A stretch of 64,000 nt of DNA from Acetobacter okinawensis. GTDB lineage: Bacteria > Pseudomonadota > Alphaproteobacteria > Acetobacterales > Acetobacteraceae. The stretch spans positions 55,958 to 119,957 of the forward strand of contig NZ_JOPJ01000014.1 in the NCBI RefSeq assembly GCF_002153655.1, written 5' to 3'. The notes beneath the pieces were generated by a model that saw nothing but the letters and a program-made list of their open reading frames with translations, had not been told where the DNA came from and ran no database searches. The translations under genes were made by a program, and so were the position numbers. Shown here piece after piece: positions 18,177-26,367 of this stretch (position 1 is its first letter; each line of letters opens with the position of its first letter).

Positions 18177-18608
18177 GTGCAGTGCGAATGGCGTAGGTCT
18201 TACGACAGGCTGGTTCCGATGCTGATCAAGGAACACTTTGGCGATCCGGGAGCACTTACCCGGCAGTTCCCAAGCATGAAGTCCACTTTCCTGTGGAAGG
18301 GGGATGACTTTATTCTGACAGCACAGGCGTTGGCCAGTGCGGATGCCAGCATGCACGGGCTGGAACGGCTTGCCATGGAGCAGCACCGGGCGGGAGCGTG
18401 GCAGCTTGCCGGGGAATACTGGCTGATTGCAGCCGGCTGGCGCCGCAAGATGATGGATGACACCAACGAACGCCACGAGGAGGCGTTGCAGTTTGTCCTG
18501 CGTCATGTCGAATACAACAGGGCGCTGGCTGAGTGGAAGAAAAAGAAACTCGGCAGAAACGCCATGCCTTACCCGGAGCTGTTTGGCCTTTCCGATACGG
18601 AGTGCTGA
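18177..18608 (+). CDS. Hypothetical protein, weakly ANR/PerC-like helical pattern
   Basis: A 143-residue soluble, basic protein read from GTG 18177, which has AAGGGG six nt upstream; ATG 18219 is an alternative. Codon use looks coding. The segment HRAGAWQLAGEYWLIAAGWRR followed by EEALQFVLRHVEYNRAL recalls the repeat-like helix pairs of small ANR/PerC-type regulators, but the match is weak and made by eye. It stands alone between the LysE-family gene and the CsoR gene. No function is claimed. Confidence 0.6.
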   Translation: MQCEWRRSYDRLVPMLIKEHFGDPGALTRQFPSMKSTFLWKGDDFILTAQALASADASMHGLERLAMEQHRAGAWQLAGEYWLIAAGWRRKMMDDTNERHEEALQFVLRHVEYNRALAEWKKKKLGRNAMPYPELFGLSDTEC

Positions 18609-18667
18609 ACCGGGTATAGTGGGGGCATAAATAACGTGCGTGTCTGGCCATAGCTGCCAGAGCAGCA

Positions 18668-19000
18668 CTATTTGACCATCTTGCGGATCACGCCCATGAG
18701 TTCGTCCAGCGCATCGTCCCCGCCGTTTTCGGCTATGGCCGTGCGTACGCAGCCCTTGGCGTGGGATGTAAGAATTTGCACCCCCACACCATCCAGCGCG
18801 GATTTGACGGCGGAAAGCTGGGTTAGAATATCCACGCAGTAGCGGTCATCCTGCACCATGTTGAGAATGCCCCCGACCTGCCCTTCAATCCGTTTGAGGC
18901 GGTTGATAAGGGCTGTCTTGTCTGGCTGTGTGACGTGCCGTTCCTGGCTGGTGGCGGGGGCGGGCGTGCAGGCGGTGCAGCCGGGTTTTTCTGCGGGCAT
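18668..19000 (-). CDS. csoR: Copper-sensing repressor, CsoR family
   Basis: A 110-residue repressor. An N-terminal Cys-rich extension (CTACTPAP, first 30 residues) precedes the DUF156 core, which has LINRLKRIEGQVGGI, RYCVDILTQL (first Cu(I) ligand Cys) and HAKGC (His and second Cys), the C-H-C set of CsoR. It is the last gene of the minus-strand unit with copB, copA and the Cys/His-rich protein. Its likely target is the palindrome at 22424-22446 in front of the operon and the divergent ATPase. ATG 19000 is preferred, but its ribosome-binding site is weak; the start is moderately certain. An upstream Met at 19240 would overlap copB. Confidence 0.85.
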   Translation of the reverse strand: MPAEKPGCTACTPAPATSQERHVTQPDKTALINRLKRIEGQVGGILNMVQDDRYCVDILTQLSAVKSALDGVGVQILTSHAKGCVRTAIAENGGDDALDELMGVIRKMVK

Positions 19001-19160
19001 GGAACATTCTGCTGGTTGTTTAAAAACATGGGGCGTGCGGGGTAGGGCAGGTGCAACGCCGGATGGTGCAGCACCTGCCTGTATGGTGTGGTCTGTCCCC
19101 TGTGTAGAGGGCCTGCGCACTGGATGCAAAAGTGCTACGGGCTTCAGGGGTATAAAAAGG

Positions 19161-20219
19161 TTAAAACCATGTGCGTACCCCAAAGGTAAAGCGGATATCT
19201 TCGGGGCCGTTGTCTGCTGTGCCGCGCCAGTTGGCGGCATGGTTTGCTGTGTTGCCGTAATGGCCTGCGTACGTCACGGCAATATAGGGCGCAATTTTGC
19301 GTTTGAACTCATAGCGCAGGCGTAAGCCTGCATCGATGTCGGAAAAACCTTGGCTGACGTTACGCTGCGCATCGGTGTGGGAGTAGAAGTTGAGCTCCGC
19401 TTGTGGTTGCAGGATCAGACGGTTGGTAATCAGAAGGTCGTAGGAGCCTTCGAGCTTACCCGCGACCCCTTGGGCGTTGAAGTAGGCCGTGGCCGACACA
19501 TCAAAGAAATACAGCGCAAGCCCCTGCACCCCGACTGCCCCCCACGCCCGTGTGGGGCCACTGTCCAGGTCCAGCCGTACGCCTGCCTGCAGGTCAAAAT
19601 AGGTGGAGATGGCATGGTCATACAAAAACTCATGGTCGCCATCGGTCATCTGGCCGTGCCCGTCCACCGTGCCTTCGGATTTGATCCAGAGTTTGTCATG
19701 GTCCGTGCCAAACCAGCTTTGGCCGGAGTAACGTAGCAGGCTGTTCCCCGCTGTATAACGCCCCTCGAACTGTTCCATCAGAACATGAAAATACGTGTTG
19801 TGGTCCATAACGGGGGGCATGTTGTGCACGTAATGCACGGCTGGCATGGGTGGTGGGGTGGCAGGCCAGCGGCTGCTGGGGGCAAGTGCTGGCAGGTTGA
19901 CGCGTACAGTTTGGGTCGTATGCGCTTTGCCAGTGCCAGTGCCAGTGCCAGTGCCAGTGCCAGTGCCAGTGCCAGTGCCAGTGCCAGTGGTGTGGTGGGG
20001 CGGCGGCAGGTGCTCCGCACCGGTGTGGGCCGGGTGGGCTGTGCTATGCGCTGCTGGCGGGGGCGGGTGTGCAGGCATGTCCATATCCCCGCTCATATCC
20101 ATGCCCGGCATGTCGTCCATGCCTGCCATGCCGGGGGCGGCATGGGCGGGGTGAGGAAGGGTGAGTGCGGCCAGCAGGCCCAGCAGAACGGCTGTGTGGG
20201 GGAGGGGGATCGTGCTCAT
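19161..20219 (-). CDS. copB: Copper resistance outer-membrane protein CopB
   Basis: A 352-residue exported protein. The signal peptide (VLLGLLAALTLPHPAHA) is followed by a Met/His-rich metal-binding stretch (MAGMDDMPGMDMSGDMDM), a Pro/His linker with a Thr-Gly dipeptide repeat, then the CopB domain (from about VHYVHNMPPVMDHN) with a beta-barrel ending in RFTFGVRTWF, a classic C-terminal Phe. CopB sequesters or exports copper at the outer membrane together with CopA. ATG 20219 overlaps the stop of the upstream multicopper oxidase gene by four nt (ATGA), so the two are translationally coupled. Confidence 0.92.
   Translation of the reverse strand: MSTIPLPHTAVLLGLLAALTLPHPAHAAPGMAGMDDMPGMDMSGDMDMPAHPPPPAAHSTAHPAHTGAEHLPPPHHTTGTGTGTGTGTGTGTGTGTGKAHTTQTVRVNLPALAPSSRWPATPPPMPAVHYVHNMPPVMDHNTYFHVLMEQFEGRYTAGNSLLRYSGQSWFGTDHDKLWIKSEGTVDGHGQMTDGDHEFLYDHAISTYFDLQAGVRLDLDSGPTRAWGAVGVQGLALYFFDVSATAYFNAQGVAGKLEGSYDLLITNRLILQPQAELNFYSHTDAQRNVSQGFSDIDAGLRLRYEFKRKIAPYIAVTYAGHYGNTANHAANWRGTADNGPEDIRFTFGVRTWF
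19930..19989. repeat. Ten tandem copies of a 6-bp unit (CCAGTG) inside copB
   Basis: The plus strand has exactly ten CCAGTG units in a row; on the coding strand each unit encodes Thr-Gly. Because the unit is 6 bp, slippage changes the linker by two residues per copy without a frameshift. The array lies between the Met/His-rich N-terminus and the barrel domain. Confidence 0.97.
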
Positions 20220-21925
20220 GACACCACCACAGTGCGGAACATGCCAAGGTCCATATGGTAGAGCAGGTGGCAGTGATAGGCCCATAATCCGGGTGTATCG
20301 GCCGAGACAAGGTAGCTCAGCTTGCTGCCGGGCTGCACAATCAGGGTATGTTTGACCGGGTTGTAAGCGCCCTGTCCGTTTTCCAGCTCGCTCCACAGCC
20401 CATGCAGATGGATGGGGTGTTCCATCATGGTGTCATTGATAAGGGTAAAGCGGACCCGCTCGCCCAGCCGCAGGGGAATTGGCTCGGCTTCGGAGAATTT
20501 TTTGCCGTCAAAACCCCATATGTAGCGCTCCATGTTGCCGGTCAGGTGAAGCGTGATCTCGCGCGAGGGGGGGCGGGTGTCTGCCGCCGGGCGTCTGGCG
20601 CGCAGGTCGGCGTAGGTCAGCACCCGGCGGCCGTTGTTGCGCAACCCGTCACCCGGGTCGGCCAGACGGTCCGTGGGCATACGGGCGATGTTCTGGTTCT
20701 CAACATTCAGCGGCGGGGTGTGAGCGGGGGGTGGCTCCGCCATGTTCATGCCCTTCATGTCCATCCCTTTCATGCTCATGGACTCGGGCATGCCCATGTC
20801 CAGCATGGTGCGCACAGGGCGTGGGTCCATGGGGGGGATGGCCGCCTGCATGCCCGGCTGGGGGGCCAGTGTGCCGCGTGCAAAGCCCGTGCGGTCCTCC
20901 GTCTGGGCAAAAATGGTGTAAGCTTTGTTGTCCTTTGGCTGCACAATGCAGTCATAGGTTTCGGCCACGCCAATGCGGAACTCATCCACCCGCACGGGGT
21001 CAATGTCATTCCCATCAGCCTGCACCACATCCATTTGCAGGCCGGGAATGCGGATGTCGTAAAAGGTCATGGAGGAAGCGTTGATAAAGCGCAGCCGGAC
21101 ACGCTCGTTGGGGCGGAACAGCCCGGTCCAGTTGGTGTCGGGCGTGCAGCCGTTCATCAGATAGGTGTAGATAATGCCGGTCACGTCCGAAATGTCTGTG
21201 GCGGACATGTTCATCCCCGCCCATTGCAGGCGGTTTTTTATGGCAGCCCCCAGCCCCTGCTTTTTGGCATCATGCACAAGAGAGACGGCAGTACGCTGGC
21301 GAAAATTATAGTAGTCGTCCTGAAACTTCAGATTACTGACAATATCCTCCGGAGCCACATCCGACCAGTCGGAGAGGAGGATGACGTAATCACGCTCCCA
21401 CGTCTGCTCGGCTGGTGTGCGTGGGTCAATGATAATGGCCCCGTACAGCCCGCGTGCCTCCTGCATGTTGGAGTGGCTGTGGTACCAGTAGGTGCCGCTT
21501 TGTTTGACGGGAAAGTGGTAGGTAAAGCTCCGCCCCGGTGCAATGCCACCAAAGCTCAGGCCGGGTACGCCGTCCATGTCCGCTGGGCAGCGTATGCCAT
21601 GCCAGTGGATGGATGTGTCCTCGGCCAGATGGTTATGGACATTCAGGGTTACGGTATCCCCTTCGCGCCAGCGCAGGGTGGGGCCGGGCATACTGCCATT
21701 CATGGCGGGAATGGTCTGGGTCTTGCCCGCAATGGTGCAGGCAAGGGGACTGATGGTCAGGTCAAAAACCGATTGGGGGCCGGTCGGCACTGTGGGTGCA
21801 AAAACCGTGTCAGCCTGTGCGCGGGAGGCATGGGCAAGGCTGCTCAGGGCGGCAAGCGCACTGGCGCCAGTTATGAACTGGCGGCGCGCAAGGCCCCGCC
21901 CGTTACGGGGGGGGAGTATGGGCAT
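20216..21925 (-). CDS. copA: Copper resistance multicopper oxidase, CopA/PcoA type
   Basis: A 569-residue periplasmic cuprous oxidase. A Tat signal (RRQFITG followed by a hydrophobic stretch to HASRAQA) directs folded export. The copper sites are visible as HWHGIRCP, YWYHSHSNMQ, HPIHLHGLW and the C-terminal WAYHCHLLYHMDLGMF (type 1 plus trinuclear ligands). A Met-rich loop (MDMGMPESMSMKGMDMKG) in the middle binds Cu(I), as in CopA/PcoA. Second gene of the minus-strand copper operon; its stop overlaps the copB start. ATG 21925 gives the family N-terminus, an upstream Met at 21964 is possible. This gene should not be confused with the P-type ATPase, also often called copA. Confidence 0.94.
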   Translation of the reverse strand: MPILPPRNGRGLARRQFITGASALAALSSLAHASRAQADTVFAPTVPTGPQSVFDLTISPLACTIAGKTQTIPAMNGSMPGPTLRWREGDTVTLNVHNHLAEDTSIHWHGIRCPADMDGVPGLSFGGIAPGRSFTYHFPVKQSGTYWYHSHSNMQEARGLYGAIIIDPRTPAEQTWERDYVILLSDWSDVAPEDIVSNLKFQDDYYNFRQRTAVSLVHDAKKQGLGAAIKNRLQWAGMNMSATDISDVTGIIYTYLMNGCTPDTNWTGLFRPNERVRLRFINASSMTFYDIRIPGLQMDVVQADGNDIDPVRVDEFRIGVAETYDCIVQPKDNKAYTIFAQTEDRTGFARGTLAPQPGMQAAIPPMDPRPVRTMLDMGMPESMSMKGMDMKGMNMAEPPPAHTPPLNVENQNIARMPTDRLADPGDGLRNNGRRVLTYADLRARRPAADTRPPSREITLHLTGNMERYIWGFDGKKFSEAEPIPLRLGERVRFTLINDTMMEHPIHLHGLWSELENGQGAYNPVKHTLIVQPGSKLSYLVSADTPGLWAYHCHLLYHMDLGMFRTVVVS

Positions 21926-22003
21926 GGTATGGTCCAGTCTGCACACCCTGCATGGGCAGGGCATAGGTCGCTCAGGTGGAGCTGTATGGCTCCGGCTGGT
22001 TTG

Positions 22004-22417
22004 TCAGGCCGTGTGCAGTTTGGGTGGGCGCAGCAGGGGGGCGGCCCTGCGGTCAGGTAGCGCTGTTGTGCTGATAGCAACAGGGCGTGCGCGGGTGTGC
22101 CACAAAAAACCAACAGGCAGCATGCCCACGGATGTATCCACAACCGATAGGGCGTTCCCCGTCATGCAGCATGCCGCGTGGTGGTGCATCAGGTGGTGTG
22201 TGGCTGCTGTGGGGGATGGGCAGGCCACGGCCGCTGGGTCATGGTGGGGGCTGTGCGTTGCTGCGGCCATGGCGTGTGTTGCAGGCATGTGCATGCTTGC
22301 ATGGGCTGCGTGCTGTGCTGCCAGTGCAGGGTTATGCCGCGCCAGAACGCCCGTGGCGATGGCCAGCACAAGCAGGCAACCCACAACCATTTGACAGAGG
22401 CGAGAAAAGCAACGCAT
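22004..22417 (-). CDS. Exported Cys/His-rich small protein, first gene of the copper operon
   Basis: A 137-residue protein. An N-terminal hydrophobic segment (VVGCLLVLAIATGVLA) looks like a signal anchor; the rest is very rich in His and Met (HAAHASMHMPATHAM, THHLMHHHAACCM) with a Cys pair, and ends in a Pro/Arg-rich tail (PDRRAAPLLRPP). Small exported proteins with this composition are frequent at the head of copper/metal-efflux operons, but I cannot name the family. It begins seven bp from the candidate CsoR operator and is followed by the multicopper oxidase 78 bp later. A periplasmic metal-buffering role is inference from composition and context. Confidence 0.72.
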   Translation of the reverse strand: MRCFSRLCQMVVGCLLVLAIATGVLARHNPALAAQHAAHASMHMPATHAMAAATHSPHHDPAAVACPSPTAATHHLMHHHAACCMTGNALSVVDTSVGMLPVGFLWHTRARPVAISTTALPDRRAAPLLRPPKLHTA

Positions 22418-22423
22418 CTTTCG

Positions 22424-22446
22424 TATATACCCCCCGGGGGCATATA
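22424..22446. promoter_or_regulatory. Candidate CsoR operator between divergent copper genes
   Basis: TATATACCCCC-C-GGGGGCATATA is an odd-length palindrome centred on C22435 with 10 of 11 base pairs matched (only A22429/C22441 mismatched). C-tract/G-tract inverted repeats flanked by TA steps are the form recognised by CsoR-type repressors. It lies between the Cys/His-rich protein gene (-, start 22417) and the ATPase gene (+), so one site could control both transcription units. The csoR gene is the last gene of the minus-strand unit. Confidence 0.75.
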
Positions 22447-22457
22447 TGGCAAGAAGA

Positions 22458-22550
22458 ATGGGCACAGCCAGTACCTGTTTATCCCCCCCTGTGCGGGAGC
22501 CTGTTTTGCCCGGTGTGTTTGAACACAGGCATGGAGCACCAGAAGCATGA
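22458..22550 (+). CDS. Possible 30-codon leader ORF overlapping the ATPase start
   Basis: ATG 22458 is preceded by AAGAAG and opens a 30-residue frame with one Cys and two His (residues 7, 22 and 24); its TGA overlaps the ATG of the copper ATPase (ATGA). It starts 11 bp after the candidate operator. This could be a translationally coupled leader peptide or an accident of a short 5' region; no homology is claimed. Confidence 0.3.
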   Translation: MGTASTCLSPPVREPVLPGVFEHRHGAPEA

Positions 22551-24934
22551 GCCAGATTGTCAGTTTTCCGGTCATGGGCATGACCTGCGCCAGTTGCGCC
22601 ACCCGGCTGGAAAAAGTGCTCAATCGCCAGCACGGTGTTCAGGCATCGGTCAATTTTGCCACCTCCCGTGCGCAGGTTACGCTGGAGGAGGGAGCAGGGC
22701 AGATACCCGCTGTGCTGGAGGCCATACGCAAAGCGGGCTTTGTGCCGCAGAGCACCGAGGCTGACCTGAGCCTGAGCGGGCTGACCTGTGCATCCTGTGT
22801 CAGCCGGGTGGAAAAAGTGCTGAACGCCCTGCCATCTGTGCAGGCCACGGTCAATCTGGCGAGTGAGCGCGCACATGTCAGTTTTGTACCCGGTATTGTG
22901 GATGTCCCGACCCTGATCGCCGCTGTGGAAAAAGCGGGTTATGGCGCAAGCCTGTACAGCCAGCAGGACTCCGCGGAGCAGGACAGGCGCCACGGCGATC
23001 AATGGCGTGCGGAGCGGAACAATTTTGTGCTCGCGGCCCTGTTGAGTCTGCCATTTGGTGTGCAGATGGCGGGTATGATGAGTGGCCAGCACAGTCTTAT
23101 GCTGCCGTTGTGGGGGCAGGCCCTGCTGGCGGGCATTGTGCAGCTCTGGTGTGGCAGGGCCATGTACGGTGCCGCGCTGCATGCACTGCGGAGTGGGGCC
23201 GCCAATATGGATGTGCTGGTGGTGCTGGGCACGGGTATTGCCTTTGTGTTCAGCGCTGTGGTGGTGGTTCTGGGCCTTAACCAGCCTGTGTATTTTGAGA
23301 GTAGCGCGCTGGTCATAACCCTTGTTCTGCTCGGGCGGATGCTCGAATCCCGCGCCAAGGCCCGTGCCAGCGCAGGCATGCAGGGGCTGTTGCACCTGCA
23401 ACCGCGCACAGCCCATGTGGAGCGCAATGGCCAGTGGGTGGAGCAGCCAGTGGAGCAACTCGTCCCCGGAGATGTGTTTATGGTGCGCCCGGGCGAAAGT
23501 GTTGCCGTGGATGGGGAGGTACTGCAAGGCCAGTCCGATCTAAACGAGGCGATGCTGACGGGCGAGAGCGCGCCTGTTGCCAAAACAGTGGGTGCGCGGG
23601 TGTTTGCGGGTACGCTTAACCAGACCGGAGCCCTGCAGGTGCGTGCAACCCGTGTGGGCGCGCAAACCGTGCTGGCAGGCATTGTGCACATGGTGGAGCA
23701 GGCGCAGGGCAGCAAAGCCAGCGTGCAACGGCTGGCTGACCGGGTGGCGGCGGTGTTTGTGCCTGCCGTGCTGGTGCTGGCCGTGCTGACGTTGGGCGTG
23801 GGCTGGGCGGTTACGGGGCATTTTGGGAGCAGTCTGGTTAATGCCGTGTCTGTTCTGGTCATTGCCTGCCCCTGCTCACTCGGGCTGGCCACGCCAACGG
23901 CCATTATGGTGGGTACAGGGCTTGGGGCGCAGGCTGGTATTCTGTTCCGCAACGCCAATGCGCTGGAACAGGCACGGAGGATGGATATTCTGGTCACGGA
24001 CAAGACCGGCACACTCACACTGGGCCAGCCCAGTGTTGTGCAGACACAGTTTGCCTCGGGCGTGGCGGAGGCAGAGGTGCTGGGGCTTGCACGGGCGCTG
24101 GAGCAGAACTCCGAGCACCCGCTGGCTAAGGCCGTTGTGGCTTATGCCACGCTCAGGGGGAGTGCCCCTGTGGATATTACGGCATTCCGGGCCATACCGG
24201 GGCAGGGGGTTGCGGCCAGCATGGACGGGCAGGATGTGCGGCTTGGCTCTCTGGCCTTTATGGAGGAGAGCGGCTGCCCGGTTGACCTGAGCCTGACAGA
24301 GGCATGGCAGGCTCAGGGGCAGAGCATTATTGCCGTAGCGCGGGGGAAGAAAGTCCTTGCCTATCTGGGTCTGGCCGATCAGGTCCGCCCGGAGGCGCAT
24401 ACTGCCATAGCGGCTTTGCGTGCGGGTGGCCTGCGTGTGGTTATGCTAACCGGCGATAACGAGCGCGCCGCACAGGTGGTGGCCCGTCAGGTGGGTATTG
24501 ATGAGGTCGTGGCGGGTGTTCTGCCACAGGGCAAAGCTGCACAGATTACCCGCCTGCGTGATGGCGGGCGGCATTGCGTAGGCATGGTGGGGGACGGCAT
24601 AAACGATGCCCCAGCCCTTGCTCTGGCCGATGTCAGCTTTGCTATTGGGGCAGGGGCGGATATCGCGCTGGAAACAGCAGATGTGGTGCTTGTGCGCAGC
24701 CAGCTTATGGCGCTGGTGGATACGCTCTCCCTCTCCCGCGCAACGGTTTCAAAAATCTGGCAGAACCTGTTTTTTGCGTTTGTCTATAACGTGCTGGGCC
24801 TGCCGCTGGCGGCTTTTGGCCTGCTCAACCCGGTGCTGGCAGGGGCTGCCATGGCCATGAGCTCGGTTTCGGTCGTCAGCAATTCCCTGCTGTTAAACCT
24901 GTGGAAGCCACACCGGCCAGCAGACCCCACCTGA
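22547..24934 (+). CDS. Copper-exporting P1B-type ATPase with two HMA domains
   Basis: Pumps Cu(I) out of the cytoplasm using ATP. Two N-terminal heavy-metal domains show GMTCASC (Cys14, Cys17) and GLTCASC (Cys81, Cys84). The transmembrane metal site is CPC at 441-443 (IACPCSLGLATP); the phosphorylated Asp is D485 in DKTGTLT; the nucleotide-binding SEHPLAKAV has the HP motif; GDGINDAP contains D683. The actuator motif LTGESAP is present. Length 795 is normal. It is divergent from the CopAB operon and shares the candidate CsoR operator; export from the cytoplasm here and periplasmic oxidation by the multicopper oxidase are complementary. Confidence 0.95.
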   Translation: MSQIVSFPVMGMTCASCATRLEKVLNRQHGVQASVNFATSRAQVTLEEGAGQIPAVLEAIRKAGFVPQSTEADLSLSGLTCASCVSRVEKVLNALPSVQATVNLASERAHVSFVPGIVDVPTLIAAVEKAGYGASLYSQQDSAEQDRRHGDQWRAERNNFVLAALLSLPFGVQMAGMMSGQHSLMLPLWGQALLAGIVQLWCGRAMYGAALHALRSGAANMDVLVVLGTGIAFVFSAVVVVLGLNQPVYFESSALVITLVLLGRMLESRAKARASAGMQGLLHLQPRTAHVERNGQWVEQPVEQLVPGDVFMVRPGESVAVDGEVLQGQSDLNEAMLTGESAPVAKTVGARVFAGTLNQTGALQVRATRVGAQTVLAGIVHMVEQAQGSKASVQRLADRVAAVFVPAVLVLAVLTLGVGWAVTGHFGSSLVNAVSVLVIACPCSLGLATPTAIMVGTGLGAQAGILFRNANALEQARRMDILVTDKTGTLTLGQPSVVQTQFASGVAEAEVLGLARALEQNSEHPLAKAVVAYATLRGSAPVDITAFRAIPGQGVAASMDGQDVRLGSLAFMEESGCPVDLSLTEAWQAQGQSIIAVARGKKVLAYLGLADQVRPEAHTAIAALRAGGLRVVMLTGDNERAAQVVARQVGIDEVVAGVLPQGKAAQITRLRDGGRHCVGMVGDGINDAPALALADVSFAIGAGADIALETADVVLVRSQLMALVDTLSLSRATVSKIWQNLFFAFVYNVLGLPLAAFGLLNPVLAGAAMAMSSVSVVSNSLLLNLWKPHRPADPT

Positions 24935-24945
24935 GCCAGAGCCTG

Positions 24946-26235
24946 TCAGCCGGGCATTGTGGGGGTGGTGCTGCCCAGTGGCAGGCTGCTGGCGTGGGGC
25001 CTCCATTCCCCTGTGTTTTCATCCCGCCCCTGAAGGTAGAATTTGCGGGGGCTGCCTGCTTTGGGTGGGGCTGCGGCTTCCCTTAAAAAACCGGCCATTT
25101 CTTCAGGCTGGGTGCGGTTGATAAGGCAGCACAGCGCAGTCTCGGGAAACGCTTTGAGCAGGTCAGCCGAACTGGCCTCACCCGCAAAGATCATCAGGGG
25201 TGGCTGCTTGCGTCGTTCCTGAAAATGGGTGCGGATTAACGCGGTTTTTCCAGCCCCGGAGGGGAAGGGATAATGGGGCGCTTCCGTGGCCTCCATAACG
25301 CCTTTGTGCATGGCCAGGCGTGCGCCAAACACATGTTCGTGGCGCAGGTTGTAGCCATACTCGGCTGAGGTGGCAAAAAGGGCGACCACATCTTCCAGTG
25401 CGGAGGAGCAGATAATCGGGTCTATGCCATGTTCTTGCAGGATCTGGAGCAGATTACCAATTTCAGGCGTTAAGCGCAGCATCTGGGTAATGTTGGCCTG
25501 CACTGGTCCGGCCTTGCCTGCGCGTGCGCTCGGGCAGACCCAGCGTTGTGTGGTAATGCCCGCGCCCAAGCCCCACTCGTTGGCAGCGCGGCTCAAGGCG
25601 ATCACATCGGTCTGGGTCTGCTCGGCCAGAAGCCGGATGATCCATTGCTGGGCCGCATCAGGGCCATGCAGTGCGCTGACAGCCTGATGACAGAACGCCA
25701 TTCTGGCCCGGAACGCCAGCAATGCCGGGTCGTCCTGTAGCTCCTCACGGGGGATGGGGTGCGGAATATGCCCGTAGCCTGCTGCCAGCGCACGGTAATC
25801 CTCCACAAGATCCGCCACCAGATTGTTAAAGCTGACAGGCTGTCCCGCCATGTTGGTAAAGGGGGCAGGCAGCGGTGCGCTGGAGGTGTGTACATGAATA
25901 AGGGCGCGGAACTTCTGCGCAGGCATAAGAAAGCAGAAATGCTCCAGCATGTATAAAAAGAGCATCTGCTGCACATCGCCCACAACGGCCATGTTGCTCC
26001 AGTCCATAACCACATAAGGCGGGCTGGTGGGGTTATAATGCTCGGAGTAATGGCCGTGTGCATTGGCAAGAGCCTGAATGGCCTCCCGTATAGGGGGGTG
26101 CCACTTCAGTTCCTCCAGTTCAGGCATGGGGGGGTCCATCAGGTCTGGCGGTGGGGCCGCGTGCCCTATGGCCGGGCTTGCCAGCAGCGTGGCCAGCCCC
26201 AGACTGAATGTACGACGGTGCAGAGCAGGGGACAT
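24946..26235 (-). CDS. Exported HAD-superfamily-like protein with degenerate motif I
   Basis: A 429-residue protein. The N-terminus HRRTFSLGLATLLASPAIGHA looks like a Tat or Sec signal. The mature part resembles secreted HAD phosphatases (phosphorylcholine-phosphatase type): VVMDWSNMAVVGDVQQML corresponds to motif I, with the nucleophile D78 kept but the second Asp of DxD replaced by Ser80; IICSSALEDV fits motif II, YPFPSGAGKTALI motif III Lys, and FAGEASSADLLKAF motif IV, where the expected first acidic residue is weak. Substrate unknown; activity may be reduced. The assignment is by motif order only. Its stop is 11 bp from that of the copper ATPase (convergent). Confidence 0.6.
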   Translation of the reverse strand: MSPALHRRTFSLGLATLLASPAIGHAAPPPDLMDPPMPELEELKWHPPIREAIQALANAHGHYSEHYNPTSPPYVVMDWSNMAVVGDVQQMLFLYMLEHFCFLMPAQKFRALIHVHTSSAPLPAPFTNMAGQPVSFNNLVADLVEDYRALAAGYGHIPHPIPREELQDDPALLAFRARMAFCHQAVSALHGPDAAQQWIIRLLAEQTQTDVIALSRAANEWGLGAGITTQRWVCPSARAGKAGPVQANITQMLRLTPEIGNLLQILQEHGIDPIICSSALEDVVALFATSAEYGYNLRHEHVFGARLAMHKGVMEATEAPHYPFPSGAGKTALIRTHFQERRKQPPLMIFAGEASSADLLKAFPETALCCLINRTQPEEMAGFLREAAAPPKAGSPRKFYLQGRDENTGEWRPHASSLPLGSTTPTMPG

Positions 26236-26344
26236 GCAGGATCCAGACTGGCATAACTGTTACCCAAACTGTCCATGGGAGGCACCGTTGGGTCAAGTTA
26301 TGTTTTTGTAGGTCTGGATGTGCCTGATGCCTGCCCTTGTATGG

Positions 26345-26367
26345 AACCCCGGTTATTGCCCGGGGTT
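26345..26367 (-). terminator. Hairpin spanning the gltX stop codon
   Basis: Arms AACCCCGG (26345-26352) and CCGGGGTT (26360-26367); the gltX stop (26353-26355) sits in the loop. No T-run follows on the minus strand, so it is a candidate 3'-end element rather than a proven terminator. Confidence 0.45.

Noticed and set aside
19930..19989. CRISPR-like or mobile repeat
   Set aside because: The 6-bp units are contiguous, without spacers, and encode Thr-Gly in frame in copB; it is a coding microsatellite.
20348..22060. A 570-codon plus-strand frame across the multicopper oxidase gene
   Set aside because: His/Gly/Val-rich translation without motifs, exactly opposite a gene with all copper ligands.
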